Shown: positions 7,585-15,318 of the stretch, piece after piece
How positions within the stretch are numbered: position 1 is the stretch's first letter
How the letters are laid out: each line of letters begins with the position of its first letter
NCBI GenBank assembly: GCA_018819205.1
Contig: JAHJQE010000010.1
Span: forward strand, 1 to 46,634
Length of the DNA: 46,634 bases
Direction: 5' to 3'
DNA from: Gammaproteobacteria bacterium
GTDB taxonomy: Bacteria; Pseudomonadota; Gammaproteobacteria; Burkholderiales; Gallionellaceae
Translations under genes and position numbers: made by a program
Notes under the pieces: generated by a model
Databases searched by the model: none
Told to the model about the DNA's origin: nothing
What the model saw: the letters and a program-made list of their open reading frames with translations, nothing else

Positions 7585-8048
7585 ATCTCATCTTCCGCAT
7601 GCTGTGGATCATCGTCCGTTCCTTCTTCATGCCGCGGATGGAGGGCGGGAGTTATGCGAGCGCGCTCACATTGCGCGTGCTGCCGAACGATATCGATATC
7701 AATTTTCATATGAACAATGGCCGCTATCTGACAATCTGTGATTTGAACCGCGTGGACGTGTTTGCGCGCAGTGGTCTGTTGAAGGCGATGTTCAAGCGCA
7801 ACTGGATACCGGTCATCGCAGAGCACACCATGACCTACAAGAAGCCGCTGAATATCTTCCAGCGTTACGAGGTGAAGCTGGAAGTGCAGCGATGGGACGA
7901 GAAATATTTCTATATGACGCATACTTTCATGCACGGCGACCGCATCGCGGCGGAAGGCACATCGAAAGGTTGCGTCTATGCACGCGGCAAAGGCGTGGTG
8001 GCACCTGCCGATGCGTTCGCCGCGGTGGAACAGGACAGATCGAGATGA
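7581..8048 (+). CDS. Hot-dog fold acyl-CoA thioesterase (THEM6/4HBT-like)
   Basis: This 155-aa protein shows the thioesterase-like motif [14 protein letters not shown] near residue 40, followed by [23 protein letters not shown] and [12 protein letters not shown]. That is the usual order in THEM6/4HBT-type hot-dog proteins. The first 17 residues are hydrophobic and may anchor it to the membrane. It starts with GTG in a GTGA overlap with the ATPase stop, and ends in an ATGA overlap with the permease gene. A thioesterase therefore sits between the two subunit genes of one ABC exporter, which suggests that it supplies or trims an acyl cargo. Confidence 0.85.
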   Translation: MNLIFRMLWIIVRSFFMPRMEGGSYASALTLRVLPNDIDINFHMNNGRYLTICDLNRVDVFARSGLLKAMFKRNWIPVIAEHTMTYKKPLNIFQRYEVKLEVQRWDEKYFYMTHTFMHGDRIAAEGTSKGCVYARGKGVVAPADAFAAVEQDRSR

Positions 8049-8830
8049 GTGTTCAATATTTTGCATTGCCGCGTTTGACGCTGCGCTTCTTCCCCATCTG
8101 GCGCAGGCACTGGCTGGTGTGGCGCAAGGTCGCCGTGCCTGCCATCCTCGGGCATTTGGCCGACCCTGTGATCTACATGCTGGGCCTGGGTTACGGTCTG
8201 GGCAGCCTGCTGCCTGAGATGGGCGGTACGTCCTACATCGCTTTCCTCGCGGCGGGTACCTTGTGCTACAGCAGCATGAACAGCGCCAGCTTCGAATCGT
8301 TGTATGGCGCATTCGCGCGCATGCATGAGCAGCGCACCTGGGAAGCCATTCTCAATACCCCTGTGACGCTGGATGATGTCGTTCTGTCGGAGATACTCTG
8401 GTCGGCAACCAAGAGCCTGATGTCCGGTACTGCAGTGCTCATTGTCATCTGGATACTGGGCCTGTCGGATTCGCTGATGTCCTTGTGGATGATTCCGCTG
8501 GTGCTGCTGGTCGGTTTGACCTTTGCCGCGGTCGGTCTGATCATGACCGCACTGGCCCCCGCGTACGACTTCTTCATGTACTACTTCACGCTGGTCATCA
8601 CACCGATGATGCTACTATGCGGCGTCTTTTTTCCGGTCACTCAGCTGCCGGAGGCATTGCAGGCGCTTGCCGCCGCCTTGCCGCTGACCCATGCGGTGGA
8701 TCTGGCGCGGCCCTTGATGAAGGGGGCGGTGCCGGCGCAGGCGCTCCTGCATATCGGCGTGCTGCTGAGCTATGCGATGGTCGGTTTCTATATTTCTCTG
8801 GTTCTGTTCAGACGTAGATTGTCGAGGTAG
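8045..8830 (+). CDS. NodJ-like ABC-2 transporter permease
   Basis: The product is 261 aa with six predicted membrane helices and the ABC-2 pattern. There is an early interface segment (RRHWLVWRKVAVPAILGHLADPVIYMLGLGYGLG), FLAAGTLCYSSMNSASFES, and a MRR-like RTWEAILNTPVTLDDVVLSEI loop. The conserved TPMMLLCGVFFPVTQLPE and ALPLTHAVDLARPL segments are typical of NodJ/DrrB permeases. The frame is open further upstream, but the ATG at 8045, overlapping the thioesterase stop, gives the normal length (rhizobial NodJ is about 260 aa). It forms the membrane half of the exporter with the ATPase at 6670. Confidence 0.9.
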   Translation: MSVQYFALPRLTLRFFPIWRRHWLVWRKVAVPAILGHLADPVIYMLGLGYGLGSLLPEMGGTSYIAFLAAGTLCYSSMNSASFESLYGAFARMHEQRTWEAILNTPVTLDDVVLSEILWSATKSLMSGTAVLIVIWILGLSDSLMSLWMIPLVLLVGLTFAAVGLIMTALAPAYDFFMYYFTLVITPMMLLCGVFFPVTQLPEALQALAAALPLTHAVDLARPLMKGAVPAQALLHIGVLLSYAMVGFYISLVLFRRRLSR

Positions 8831-8847
8831 TTTGTGGATGTCTCTAG

Positions 8848-8967
8848 AAATTGTATTTTGCGAGATGAAGCGCAAGGAGCCGCGGAACGAGCGACGAGAC
8901 ATACCACTTAGGTAGACGAGGAGCGAGTGAGCACGCGACGCCGCGATTCGCTCGCAAAATACAATTT
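8848..8967. repeat. Intergenic inverted-repeat element with 17-bp perfect arms
   Basis: AAATTGTATTTTGCGAG (8848-8864) is exactly complementary to 8951-8967, enclosing an 86-nt core rich in GAGCGA and GACGA motifs. The core contains GCGCAAGGAGC and an ATACCACTTAGGTA segment. A related core, within different arms, occurs at 40467-40703. The element occupies almost the whole gap between the permease gene and hemJ, ending about 16 bp before the hemJ start. It could be a folded leader RNA or a terminator; which one cannot be read from the sequence. Confidence 0.65.
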
Positions 8968-8982
8968 ATAGGGATATCCAAT

Positions 8983-9393
8983 ATGTTGTGGCTGAAAGCA
9001 TTTCACATATTTTTCGTGGTTAGCTGGTTCGCGGGGCTGTTCTATCTGCCGCGCATCTTCGTCAATCATGCAATGGCCGAAGAAACGGCCGTGAAGGAAC
9101 GCCTGAAGCTGATGGAGCGCAAGCTGTACAAGTTCGTCACGCCCATCGGCGCGCTGGCGGTGATCACCGGTCTGTGGCTGTGGTTCGGCTACGGTTTTTC
9201 CGGCGGCTGGCTGCATGCCAAGACGACCTTCGTGGCCGGTCTGGTGGCCTATCACCTGTACTGCGGTCATCTGGTGAAGGTGTTCGCGGAAGACCGCAAT
9301 ACCAAGAGCCACGTCTGGTTCCGTTTCTTCAATGAAGTGCCGGTAATGGTGTTGCTGGCGGTCGTCATCCTCGTCGTCGTGAAGCCTTTCTAA
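8983..9393 (+). CDS. hemJ: Protoporphyrinogen IX oxidase HemJ (UPF0093)
   Basis: The product is a 136-aa, four-helix inner-membrane protein. The first helix reads WLKAFHIFFVVSWFAGLFYLP, containing the conserved His and the W-F-A-G-L-F-Y-L-P signature; further features are the LMERKLYKFVTPIGALA segment and the Y-H segment near residue 90. HemJ converts protoporphyrinogen IX to protoporphyrin IX late in heme synthesis. No hemG or hemY is seen in this window. The gene ends 1 nt before the methyltransferase gene. Confidence 0.9.
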   Translation: MLWLKAFHIFFVVSWFAGLFYLPRIFVNHAMAEETAVKERLKLMERKLYKFVTPIGALAVITGLWLWFGYGFSGGWLHAKTTFVAGLVAYHLYCGHLVKVFAEDRNTKSHVWFRFFNEVPVMVLLAVVILVVVKPF

Positions 9394-9394
9394 C

Positions 9395-10537
9395 ATGCCT
9401 GATTATTTCGCCACCTGTCCGCGCGGACTGGAAAAACTGCTCTCCGACGAGCTGACTTTGTTCGGCGCCAGCGCCGTGAAAGCGACGGACGGCGGCGTCG
9501 GCTTCTCCGGAGACTGGCCGACCTGCTATCGCGTCAATCTGCAAAGCCGCCTCGCGTCGCGCATCCTGTGGCGCGTGCAGGCGCCGACGCCGTATCGCAA
9601 CGAGCAGGATGTGTACAAGGCGACCTACGATCTGCCATGGACGCGCTGGTTCGATGTGAAGCACACCATCCTGGTCAAGGTCACGGCGATCAAGAGTCCG
9701 CTGACCAGCCTGGAATTCATCACGCTCAAGATCAAGGATGCGGTGTGCGACAAGTTCCGCGCCGAGAAGAAGGAGCGCCCCAGTGTGGCCAAGCTGGAAC
9801 CGGATATGCGCATCCACGCTTTCTTCGAGGGTGACAAGTTCACGCTGTATCTGGATACCTCGGGCGAGGCGCTGTACAAGCGCGGTGTGCGCACGCATAC
9901 CAACATCGCGCCGTTGCGCGAGAATCTGGCGGCCGGCATCCTGATGATGACGGGCTGGAAGCCGGGTATCCCTTTGCTCGACCCGATGTGCGGCAGCGGC
10001 ACCTTTCTGATCGAGGCGGCGCAGATGTCGCTCAACATCCAGCCGGGTATCGCGCGCCATTTTGCCTTCGAGAAACTGAAGAACTTCGATGCCAAGACCT
10101 GGCAAGCGATGCGCGAGGCGGCCATCGCCGTGCAGAAGCCGGTATGTGAATTGCCGCTGCACGGCAGCGACCTGTACGGCGATGCGCTGCTGGCCGCCCA
10201 TCAGAATCTGGAGGAGGCGGGCATACGCGAGACGGTCGATCTGAAGCAGTGCAACGTGCTGGAAGCGTCGCCGCCAGAGAAAGAAGGAATACTTGTCGCC
10301 AATCTGCCTTACGGTGAACGTATGGGCGATGAAGACGAGCTGGCAGCGCTGTACCCACAACTGGGCGATGTATTGAAGAAGAAGTTCGGCGGCTGGAACG
10401 CCTACCTGTTCACGGGTGATCTGCGTATCGCCAAGTTGATGCGGCTGACACCCTCCAAACGCACGCCGCTGTTCAACGGCGCGATCGAATGCCGGCTGTT
10501 CGAATACAAGATCGTCAGCGGCAGTAACCGCAAATAA
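9395..10537 (+). CDS. THUMP-domain class I SAM-dependent RNA methyltransferase (RlmL-type)
   Basis: This 380-aa protein starts with an N-terminal ferredoxin-like/THUMP region (residues about 1-155; FATCPRGLEKLLSDEL). A Rossmann methyltransferase domain follows with the SAM motif LDPMCGSGTFLIEAAQ (about 194-209) and the catalytic motif NLPYGERMG (about 304), an N-x-P-Y type seen in guanine-N2 methylases. It equals the N-terminal half of E. coli RlmKL, which methylates G2445 of 23S rRNA; the RlmK half is absent. The target here is inferred. It ends in a strong terminator shared with convergent pilU. Confidence 0.88.
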   Translation: MPDYFATCPRGLEKLLSDELTLFGASAVKATDGGVGFSGDWPTCYRVNLQSRLASRILWRVQAPTPYRNEQDVYKATYDLPWTRWFDVKHTILVKVTAIKSPLTSLEFITLKIKDAVCDKFRAEKKERPSVAKLEPDMRIHAFFEGDKFTLYLDTSGEALYKRGVRTHTNIAPLRENLAAGILMMTGWKPGIPLLDPMCGSGTFLIEAAQMSLNIQPGIARHFAFEKLKNFDAKTWQAMREAAIAVQKPVCELPLHGSDLYGDALLAAHQNLEEAGIRETVDLKQCNVLEASPPEKEGILVANLPYGERMGDEDELAALYPQLGDVLKKKFGGWNAYLFTGDLRIAKLMRLTPSKRTPLFNGAIECRLFEYKIVSGSNRK

Positions 10538-10563
10538 TAAAGCCGCCTGTATGGCGGCTTTAT
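10537..10563. terminator. Bidirectional intrinsic terminator between the RlmL-type gene and pilU
   Basis: An 11-bp perfect stem ATAAAGCCGCC/GGCGGCTTTAT with a 5-nt loop TGTAT begins at the last base of the methyltransferase stop codon. A-rich DNA precedes it and T-rich DNA follows it, so it can stop both convergent transcripts. Confidence 0.85.
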
Positions 10564-10579
10564 TCTCGAGGCTGAAGCA

Positions 10580-11716
10580 TCAGGACAGTTTAAGGTGTTC
10601 GGTGCCGCTCATCACGTCGCGATCCTTGGTCTCGGCACTTTCCAGTTTGATGCGCAGGCGCAGGTCGTTCACAGAGTCGGCGTTCTTCAATGCTTCCTCG
10701 TAGCTGATCATGCCGGCCTCGAACAGGTCGAACAGCGCCTGGTCGAATGTCTGCATGCCGATCTCGCGCGATTTGGACATTACTTCCTTGATCTGGTGTA
10801 CCTCGCCCTTGAAGATAAGGTCGGAGATCAGCGGCGAGTTGAGCAGGATCTCGAACGCGGCGGAGCGGCCCTTGCCGTCCTTCTTGGGGATCAGGCGCTG
10901 CGAGATGAGTGCTTTCACGTTCAGCGACAGGTCCATCAGCAACTGTTCGCGGCGTTCTTCCGGGAAGAAGTTGATGATGCGGTCCAGCGCCTGATTGGCG
11001 CTGTTGGCGTGCAAGGTCGCCATACACAGGTGGCCGGTTTCGGCGAAGGCAACCGCGTATTCCATGGTCTCGCGGTCGCGGATCTCGCCGATCAGGATCA
11101 CGTCCGGTGCCTGACGCAATGTGTTCTTCAGTGCGTTGTGCCAGTTGTCCGTGTCCACGCCGACTTCGCGGTGGGTGATGATGCACTTGTTGTGTTCGTG
11201 CACATATTCCACCGGATCCTCGATGGTGATGATGTGCCCCTGACTGTTGGAGTTGCGGTAGCCAATCATGGCCGCCAGCGTGGACGATTTGCCGGAGCCG
11301 GTGCCGCCGACCAGGATCACCAGGCCGCGTTTGGTGAGCGTGACGTCCTTCAGCACCTCGGGCAGGCGCAGCTCTTCAAAGGTGGGTATCTTGGTAGTGA
11401 TGGTGCGCAATACCATACCGACCCTCTGCTGCTGCATGAACACGTTGACGCGGAAGCGGCCGATACCGGGCGGGCTGATGGCGAAGTTGCACTCGTGGGT
11501 GGCTTCGAATTCGGCGGCCTGGCGGTCGTTCATGATGCTGCGCGCCAGTTCCTGCGTGTGCTGCGCAGAGAGTACCTGACTGGAGACGGGCGTCATCTTG
11601 CCGTCCACTTTGAACGCCGGCGGGAAGCCGGCAGTGACGAACAGGTCGGACGCTTTCTGCGAGATCATGCCTTTCAGCAGATTGTGTACGAGTTCGGTAG
11701 CCTGACTTCTTTCCAT
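10580..11716 (-). CDS. pilU: PilU, accessory twitching-motility ATPase
   Basis: This 378-aa PilT/PilU-family GspE-superfamily ATPase has Walker A GGTGSGKS (137-144), an Asp box TIEDPVEYV, Walker B VILIGEIRD (206-214) and a His box HLCMATLHA (229-237). The N-terminus (LVHNLLKGMISQKASDLFVTAGFPPAFKVDG) and the long charged C-terminus (LRLRIKLESAETKDRDVM) distinguish PilU from PilT. It helps PilT retract type IV pili. It lies 35 bp downstream of pilT in the same direction. Confidence 0.93.
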   Translation of the reverse strand: MERSQATELVHNLLKGMISQKASDLFVTAGFPPAFKVDGKMTPVSSQVLSAQHTQELARSIMNDRQAAEFEATHECNFAISPPGIGRFRVNVFMQQQRVGMVLRTITTKIPTFEELRLPEVLKDVTLTKRGLVILVGGTGSGKSSTLAAMIGYRNSNSQGHIITIEDPVEYVHEHNKCIITHREVGVDTDNWHNALKNTLRQAPDVILIGEIRDRETMEYAVAFAETGHLCMATLHANSANQALDRIINFFPEERREQLLMDLSLNVKALISQRLIPKKDGKGRSAAFEILLNSPLISDLIFKGEVHQIKEVMSKSREIGMQTFDQALFDLFEAGMISYEEALKNADSVNDLRLRIKLESAETKDRDVMSGTEHLKLS

Positions 11717-11751
11717 GCTGTACTCCTGATTCAGTGATGCTCAACGGCGAC

Positions 11752-12795
11752 TTAGCCGGGGAACAGATCCTTGTTGGCTGCTTTGCCGCGAGCTTCGCTC
11801 GATGCGACGACACCGCGTTTGACCAGATCGGTCAGGCACTGGTCCAGTGTCTGCATGCCGATGTTGCCGCCGGTCTGGATGGCGGAATACATCTGCGGCA
11901 CTTTCGCTTCTCGGATCAGGTTGCGGATGGCGGGGGTGCAGATCATGATCTCGTGCGCCGCGGCGCGGCCGCTGCCGTCCTTGGTCTTGAGCAGGGTCTG
12001 CGAGATCACGGCGCGCAGCGATTCGGACAGCATCGCGCGCACCATCTCTTTCTCGTCGGCGGGGAAAACGTCGATGATACGGTCGATGGTCTTGGCGGCG
12101 GAACTGGTGTGCAGGGTGCCGAACACCAGGTGGCCGGTCTCAGCGGCGGACATGGCCAGACGGATGGTCTCCAGATCACGCATCTCGCCCACCAGTATCA
12201 CGTCCGGGTCCTCGCGCAGCGCACTGCGCAGGGCGTTGTTGAACGACAGCGTGTGCGGGCCGACTTCGCGCTGGTTGACCAGGCACTTCTTGGATTCGTG
12301 CACGAATTCGATCGGGTCTTCCACGGTCAGGATGTGGCCCATGTCGTTCTCGTTGATGTGGTTGACCATCGCCGCCAGCGTGGTCGACTTACCGGAGCCC
12401 GTCGGGCCGGTGACCAGCACCATGCCGCGCGGGTTCTCGGCGATGTCCTTGAAGATGGGCGGTGCCTTCAGGTCTTCCAGTGTCAGTATCTTGGAAGGAA
12501 TGGTACGCATGACCGCACCGGCACCGCGATTCTGGATGAACGCGTTGACGCGGAAACGCGCCAGGTTGGGCACTTCGAACGAGAAGTCGACCTCCTTGTT
12601 CTCCTCGTAATGTTTGCGCTGTCCGTCGTTCATGATGTCATACATCATGGCGTGCACTTCCTTGTGCTCCATCGCCGGCAGGTTGATGCGGCGCATATCG
12701 CCGTGCACGCGGATCATCGGGGGCAAGCCAGCGGAGAGGTGCAAGTCGGAGGCTTTGTTCTTCACGCCGAAGGCGAGCAGTTCGGTGATATCCAT
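11752..12795 (-). CDS. pilT: PilT, type IV pilus retraction ATPase
   Basis: The 347-aa product begins MDITELLAFGVKNKASDLHL, typical of PilT. Motifs are Walker A GPTGSGKS (130-137), Asp box TVEDPIEF (157-164), Walker B VILVGEMRD (199-207), His box HLVFGTLHT (222-230), and the C-terminal AIRNLIREAKVPQM helix, which carries the AIRNLIRE motif needed for retraction. PilT works as a hexamer at the pilus base. It is divergent from yggS, with starts about 53 bp apart; pilT leads pilU. Confidence 0.95.
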   Translation of the reverse strand: MDITELLAFGVKNKASDLHLSAGLPPMIRVHGDMRRINLPAMEHKEVHAMMYDIMNDGQRKHYEENKEVDFSFEVPNLARFRVNAFIQNRGAGAVMRTIPSKILTLEDLKAPPIFKDIAENPRGMVLVTGPTGSGKSTTLAAMVNHINENDMGHILTVEDPIEFVHESKKCLVNQREVGPHTLSFNNALRSALREDPDVILVGEMRDLETIRLAMSAAETGHLVFGTLHTSSAAKTIDRIIDVFPADEKEMVRAMLSESLRAVISQTLLKTKDGSGRAAAHEIMICTPAIRNLIREAKVPQMYSAIQTGGNIGMQTLDQCLTDLVKRGVVASSEARGKAANKDLFPG

Positions 12796-12848
12796 ATATA
12801 ATTCCCCAGTCGTTAAACAACCGCCACTATCGTGCAGGCCGCCCGATT

Positions 12849-13547
12849 ATGACTGCAATCCTTTCCAACTTGCAAGCCGTGAGACGGGCTGTAACCGAAG
12901 CGTCGGTAGCGGCTGGACGCCGCTCCGATGCGGTGCATCTGCTGGCGGTCAGCAAGACCTTTCCGGCAGTCTCTGTACGCGAGGCATATCAGGCCGGACA
13001 GACCGCTTTCGGCGAGAACTACCTGCAAGAGGCGCTGGACAAGATCGAGACCTTGCGTGACCTGCCGCTGGAATGGCATTTCATCGGGCCGATACAGAGC
13101 AACAAGACGCGTCCCATCGCCGAACACTTCGACTGGGTGCACAGCGTGGACAGGCTGAAGATCGCCGAACGCCTGTCGGCGCAGCGGCCGGAATCGATGC
13201 TGCCGTTGAACATCTGTCTGCAGGTCAATGTGAGCGGTGAGGAGAGCAAGAGCGGTGTCACACCCCAAGACGTGATGCAGCTGGCAAGAGAGGTTGCGCA
13301 GTTGCCTCGGTTGCAGTTGCGTGGTCTCATGGCGATCCCCGCGCCGGCCGATGATCCGGTGCTGCAGCGCGCGCCGTTCGTGCAGATGCATGCATTGCTT
13401 GAGACATTGAATGCGCAGGGCATGCAACTGGACACACTCTCGATGGGTATGTCGCATGACTTTGCGGTGGCGATACAGGAAGGTGCGACTATAGTGCGCG
13501 TCGGCACCGCGATCTTTGGCAACAGGAATTACGGAGGCGAACTATGA
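12849..13547 (+). CDS. yggS: YggS family pyridoxal phosphate homeostasis protein
   Basis: This 232-aa PLP-binding TIM-barrel protein has the cofactor lysine at K36 in LLAVSKTFP. Further signatures are FGENYLQEALDKIE, WHFIGPIQSNKTR, VNVSGEESKSG, LRGLMAIPA and LSMGMSHDFAVAI. It buffers PLP and affects amino-acid metabolism. It heads a four-gene operon: its last 4 nt overlap the proC start (ATGA), and proC, yggT and yggU follow without gaps. Confidence 0.95.
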   Translation: MTAILSNLQAVRRAVTEASVAAGRRSDAVHLLAVSKTFPAVSVREAYQAGQTAFGENYLQEALDKIETLRDLPLEWHFIGPIQSNKTRPIAEHFDWVHSVDRLKIAERLSAQRPESMLPLNICLQVNVSGEESKSGVTPQDVMQLAREVAQLPRLQLRGLMAIPAPADDPVLQRAPFVQMHALLETLNAQGMQLDTLSMGMSHDFAVAIQEGATIVRVGTAIFGNRNYGGEL

Positions 13548-14365
13548 ACATCTGTTTTGTCGGTGGCGGCAACATGGCGAAGGCGCTGATCGGTGGCCTG
13601 CTCAAACGTGGTTACGCACCCTCGAAGATACGCGTGGTCGAGTCGGATGAAGAACGCTGCATAGATTTGCACACAGAGTTCGTGGTACGTGCCACGACCG
13701 ACATAAGCGACGTGATCCCCTATAGCGAGATCATATTGCTGGCCGTAAAGCCCCAGCAGATGCAGGCTGCATGCCGGAACTTGGCGCCCTTGCTGACCGG
13801 GCAGATGATCATCTCCATCGCCGCGGGTATCCGCGCGCATGACATCGCACGCTGGCTGGGAACCGGCAATATCGTGCGCGCCATGCCGAACACGCCCGCA
13901 CTGATCAGGCATGGCGTCAGCGGACTGTACGCATTGGAGGCAGTGAGCGGAGCTGACCGGGAAAAGGCGGAGGCTATCCTCGAGGCTGTCGGGACCTCAA
14001 TGTGGGTGGAGAAGGAATCCTTGCTGGATAGCGTGACGGCGATCTCGGGTAGCGGCCCGGCCTATGTGTTCTACTTCATTGAGGCCATGCAGCAGGCAGC
14101 GCAGGAGTTGGGGCTGGATGATCTGCAGTCACGCCAGCTGGTGCTGGACACCTTCATCGGCGCGGCCAAGCTGGCTGACAGCAGCCAGCAGGACATCGCC
14201 ACGCTACGCGCCAATGTGACTTCAAAGAACGGCACAACGGAGCGCGCACTGGTCGCACTTGATGCTAACAGGGTGAAACAGCACATCGTGGCTGCGGCAC
14301 ATGCCGCTGCCGCACGTGCCAAAGAGATGGGCGACGAACTCGGCAAGGATAAAGATGCTGGCTGA
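13544..14365 (+). CDS. proC: Pyrroline-5-carboxylate reductase
   Basis: The product has 273 aa with an N-terminal Rossmann fold (ICFVGGGNMAKALIGGL, NAD(P)H-binding GGGNMA), VKPQQM near 78, and MPNTPALIRHGVSGLYA. The C-terminal dimer domain holds the ProC signature (ISGSGPAYVFYFIEAM, near residue 168) and ends with NVTSKNGTTERAL. It catalyses the last step of proline synthesis. It overlaps yggS by 4 nt and yggT by 11 nt. Confidence 0.95.
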   Translation: MNICFVGGGNMAKALIGGLLKRGYAPSKIRVVESDEERCIDLHTEFVVRATTDISDVIPYSEIILLAVKPQQMQAACRNLAPLLTGQMIISIAAGIRAHDIARWLGTGNIVRAMPNTPALIRHGVSGLYALEAVSGADREKAEAILEAVGTSMWVEKESLLDSVTAISGSGPAYVFYFIEAMQQAAQELGLDDLQSRQLVLDTFIGAAKLADSSQQDIATLRANVTSKNGTTERALVALDANRVKQHIVAAAHAAAARAKEMGDELGKDKDAG

Positions 14366-14921
14366 AGCTTTGCTGTTTCTGGTCGATGCGCTGCTGCAAC
14401 CGTTCGCGGCCGTGTTGCTGTTCCGTTTCCATGCGGTCTGGCTGCGCGTACCGATGCGCAATCCGCTAGGCGAGTTCGTGCTGGCGATCACCGATTTCAT
14501 AGTGCTGCCGCTGCGCCGCCGCCTGCCTGCGGTAGCCGGGATGGATAGTGCCACCTTGCTGCTGGCCTTGGTATTCGAATTCGTCTATCTGGTGGCGTTC
14601 CTCAGCTTGCAGGGCTACCCGTTCGACACTTTCCCGCTGTTCGGCCTGCTGCTGTGGACGCTGGTCAAATTGCTGAAGCTGAGTCTGTATCTGCTGATGG
14701 CCAGTCTGTTGCTGGAGGCGGTCCTGTCCTGGGTCAATCCGCAAACGCCACTGGCACCGCTGCTGGCAGCGGTGAACCATCCCTTCGTGCAACCCCTGCG
14801 GCGTCGCATCCCGCCCATGGGCAATTTCGATCTGTCCATTCTGGTACTGCTGCTGTTGTGCCAGTTGTTGCTGATCGTATTGGTCGGCGGCCTGGAGCAG
14901 GCGGCGACGCGATTGCTGTGA
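14355..14921 (+). CDS. yggT: YggT family integral membrane protein
   Basis: This 188-aa hydrophobic protein has the duplicated YggT layout. Two halves each carry a helix pair followed by a P-L-R-R-R-I/L-P motif (VLPLRRRLPAVAGMD near residue 52 and FVQPLRRRIPPMGNFD near 143), and the second half contains SWVNPQTPLAPLL. Its role is unresolved; relatives are linked to cell-division and osmotic phenotypes. I chose the ATG at 14355, behind AAGGAT, over the earlier start at 14301 because the family begins with this hydrophobic helix. Confidence 0.9.
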   Translation: MLAEALLFLVDALLQPFAAVLLFRFHAVWLRVPMRNPLGEFVLAITDFIVLPLRRRLPAVAGMDSATLLLALVFEFVYLVAFLSLQGYPFDTFPLFGLLLWTLVKLLKLSLYLLMASLLLEAVLSWVNPQTPLAPLLAAVNHPFVQPLRRRIPPMGNFDLSILVLLLLCQLLLIVLVGGLEQAATRLL

Positions 14922-15205
14922 GTGAGTGGTACCGCCGCAACGGCGACGTGCTGACTTTGACCTTGCACGTTCAGCCGGGGGCCAAACGCAGCGAGGTCGC
15001 GGGCCTGCATGGCGAGGCATTGAAGATACGCCTTGCTGCGCCGCCCATCGAAGGGCGAGCCAACGATGCCTTGTGCAGGTTCATCGCCGATACCTTCGGC
15101 GTGGCGCTGAGGCAGGTGGAACTCAAGCAGGGTGCACAGTCCCGTCACAAGGTAGTGGCTGTCACCGGCAGTGCAGTCGATCCGGAGACTTGTCTAAAAG
15201 CTTGA
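14918..15205 (+). CDS. yggU: DUF167 family protein YggU
   Basis: This 95-aa DUF167 protein has LTLHVQPGAKRSEVAGLHG, LKIRLAAPPIEGRANDALCRFIA and the HKVVAVTG segment. It starts with GTG in a GTGA overlap with the yggT stop. The frame extends upstream to 14654 inside yggT, but those codons have no family similarity. Function is unknown; the gene is strongly linked to yggS-proC-yggT in proteobacteria. It is the second DUF167 gene in the window. Confidence 0.88.
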   Translation: MSEWYRRNGDVLTLTLHVQPGAKRSEVAGLHGEALKIRLAAPPIEGRANDALCRFIADTFGVALRQVELKQGAQSRHKVVAVTGSAVDPETCLKA

Positions 15206-15305
15206 AAGCGCCAGAGAGGGAAGCGGCGTATACCGTATTCCAGCTAGCCTCCAGCCGACGTGATCTGGCAGACGGCAACCTCTCGAGTCAATGGCTGCCA
15301 AGAAC

Positions 15306-15318
15306 AGGGCAACGCCCT
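15306..15318. terminator. Weak hairpin between convergent yggU and the exported-protein gene
   Basis: AGGGC-AAC-GCCCT forms a 5-bp stem with a 3-nt loop, next to TTATTCTT on the plus strand. It lies 100 bp after yggU and touches the stop of the minus-strand gene. It lacks a long T tract, so termination here is uncertain. Confidence 0.35.
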
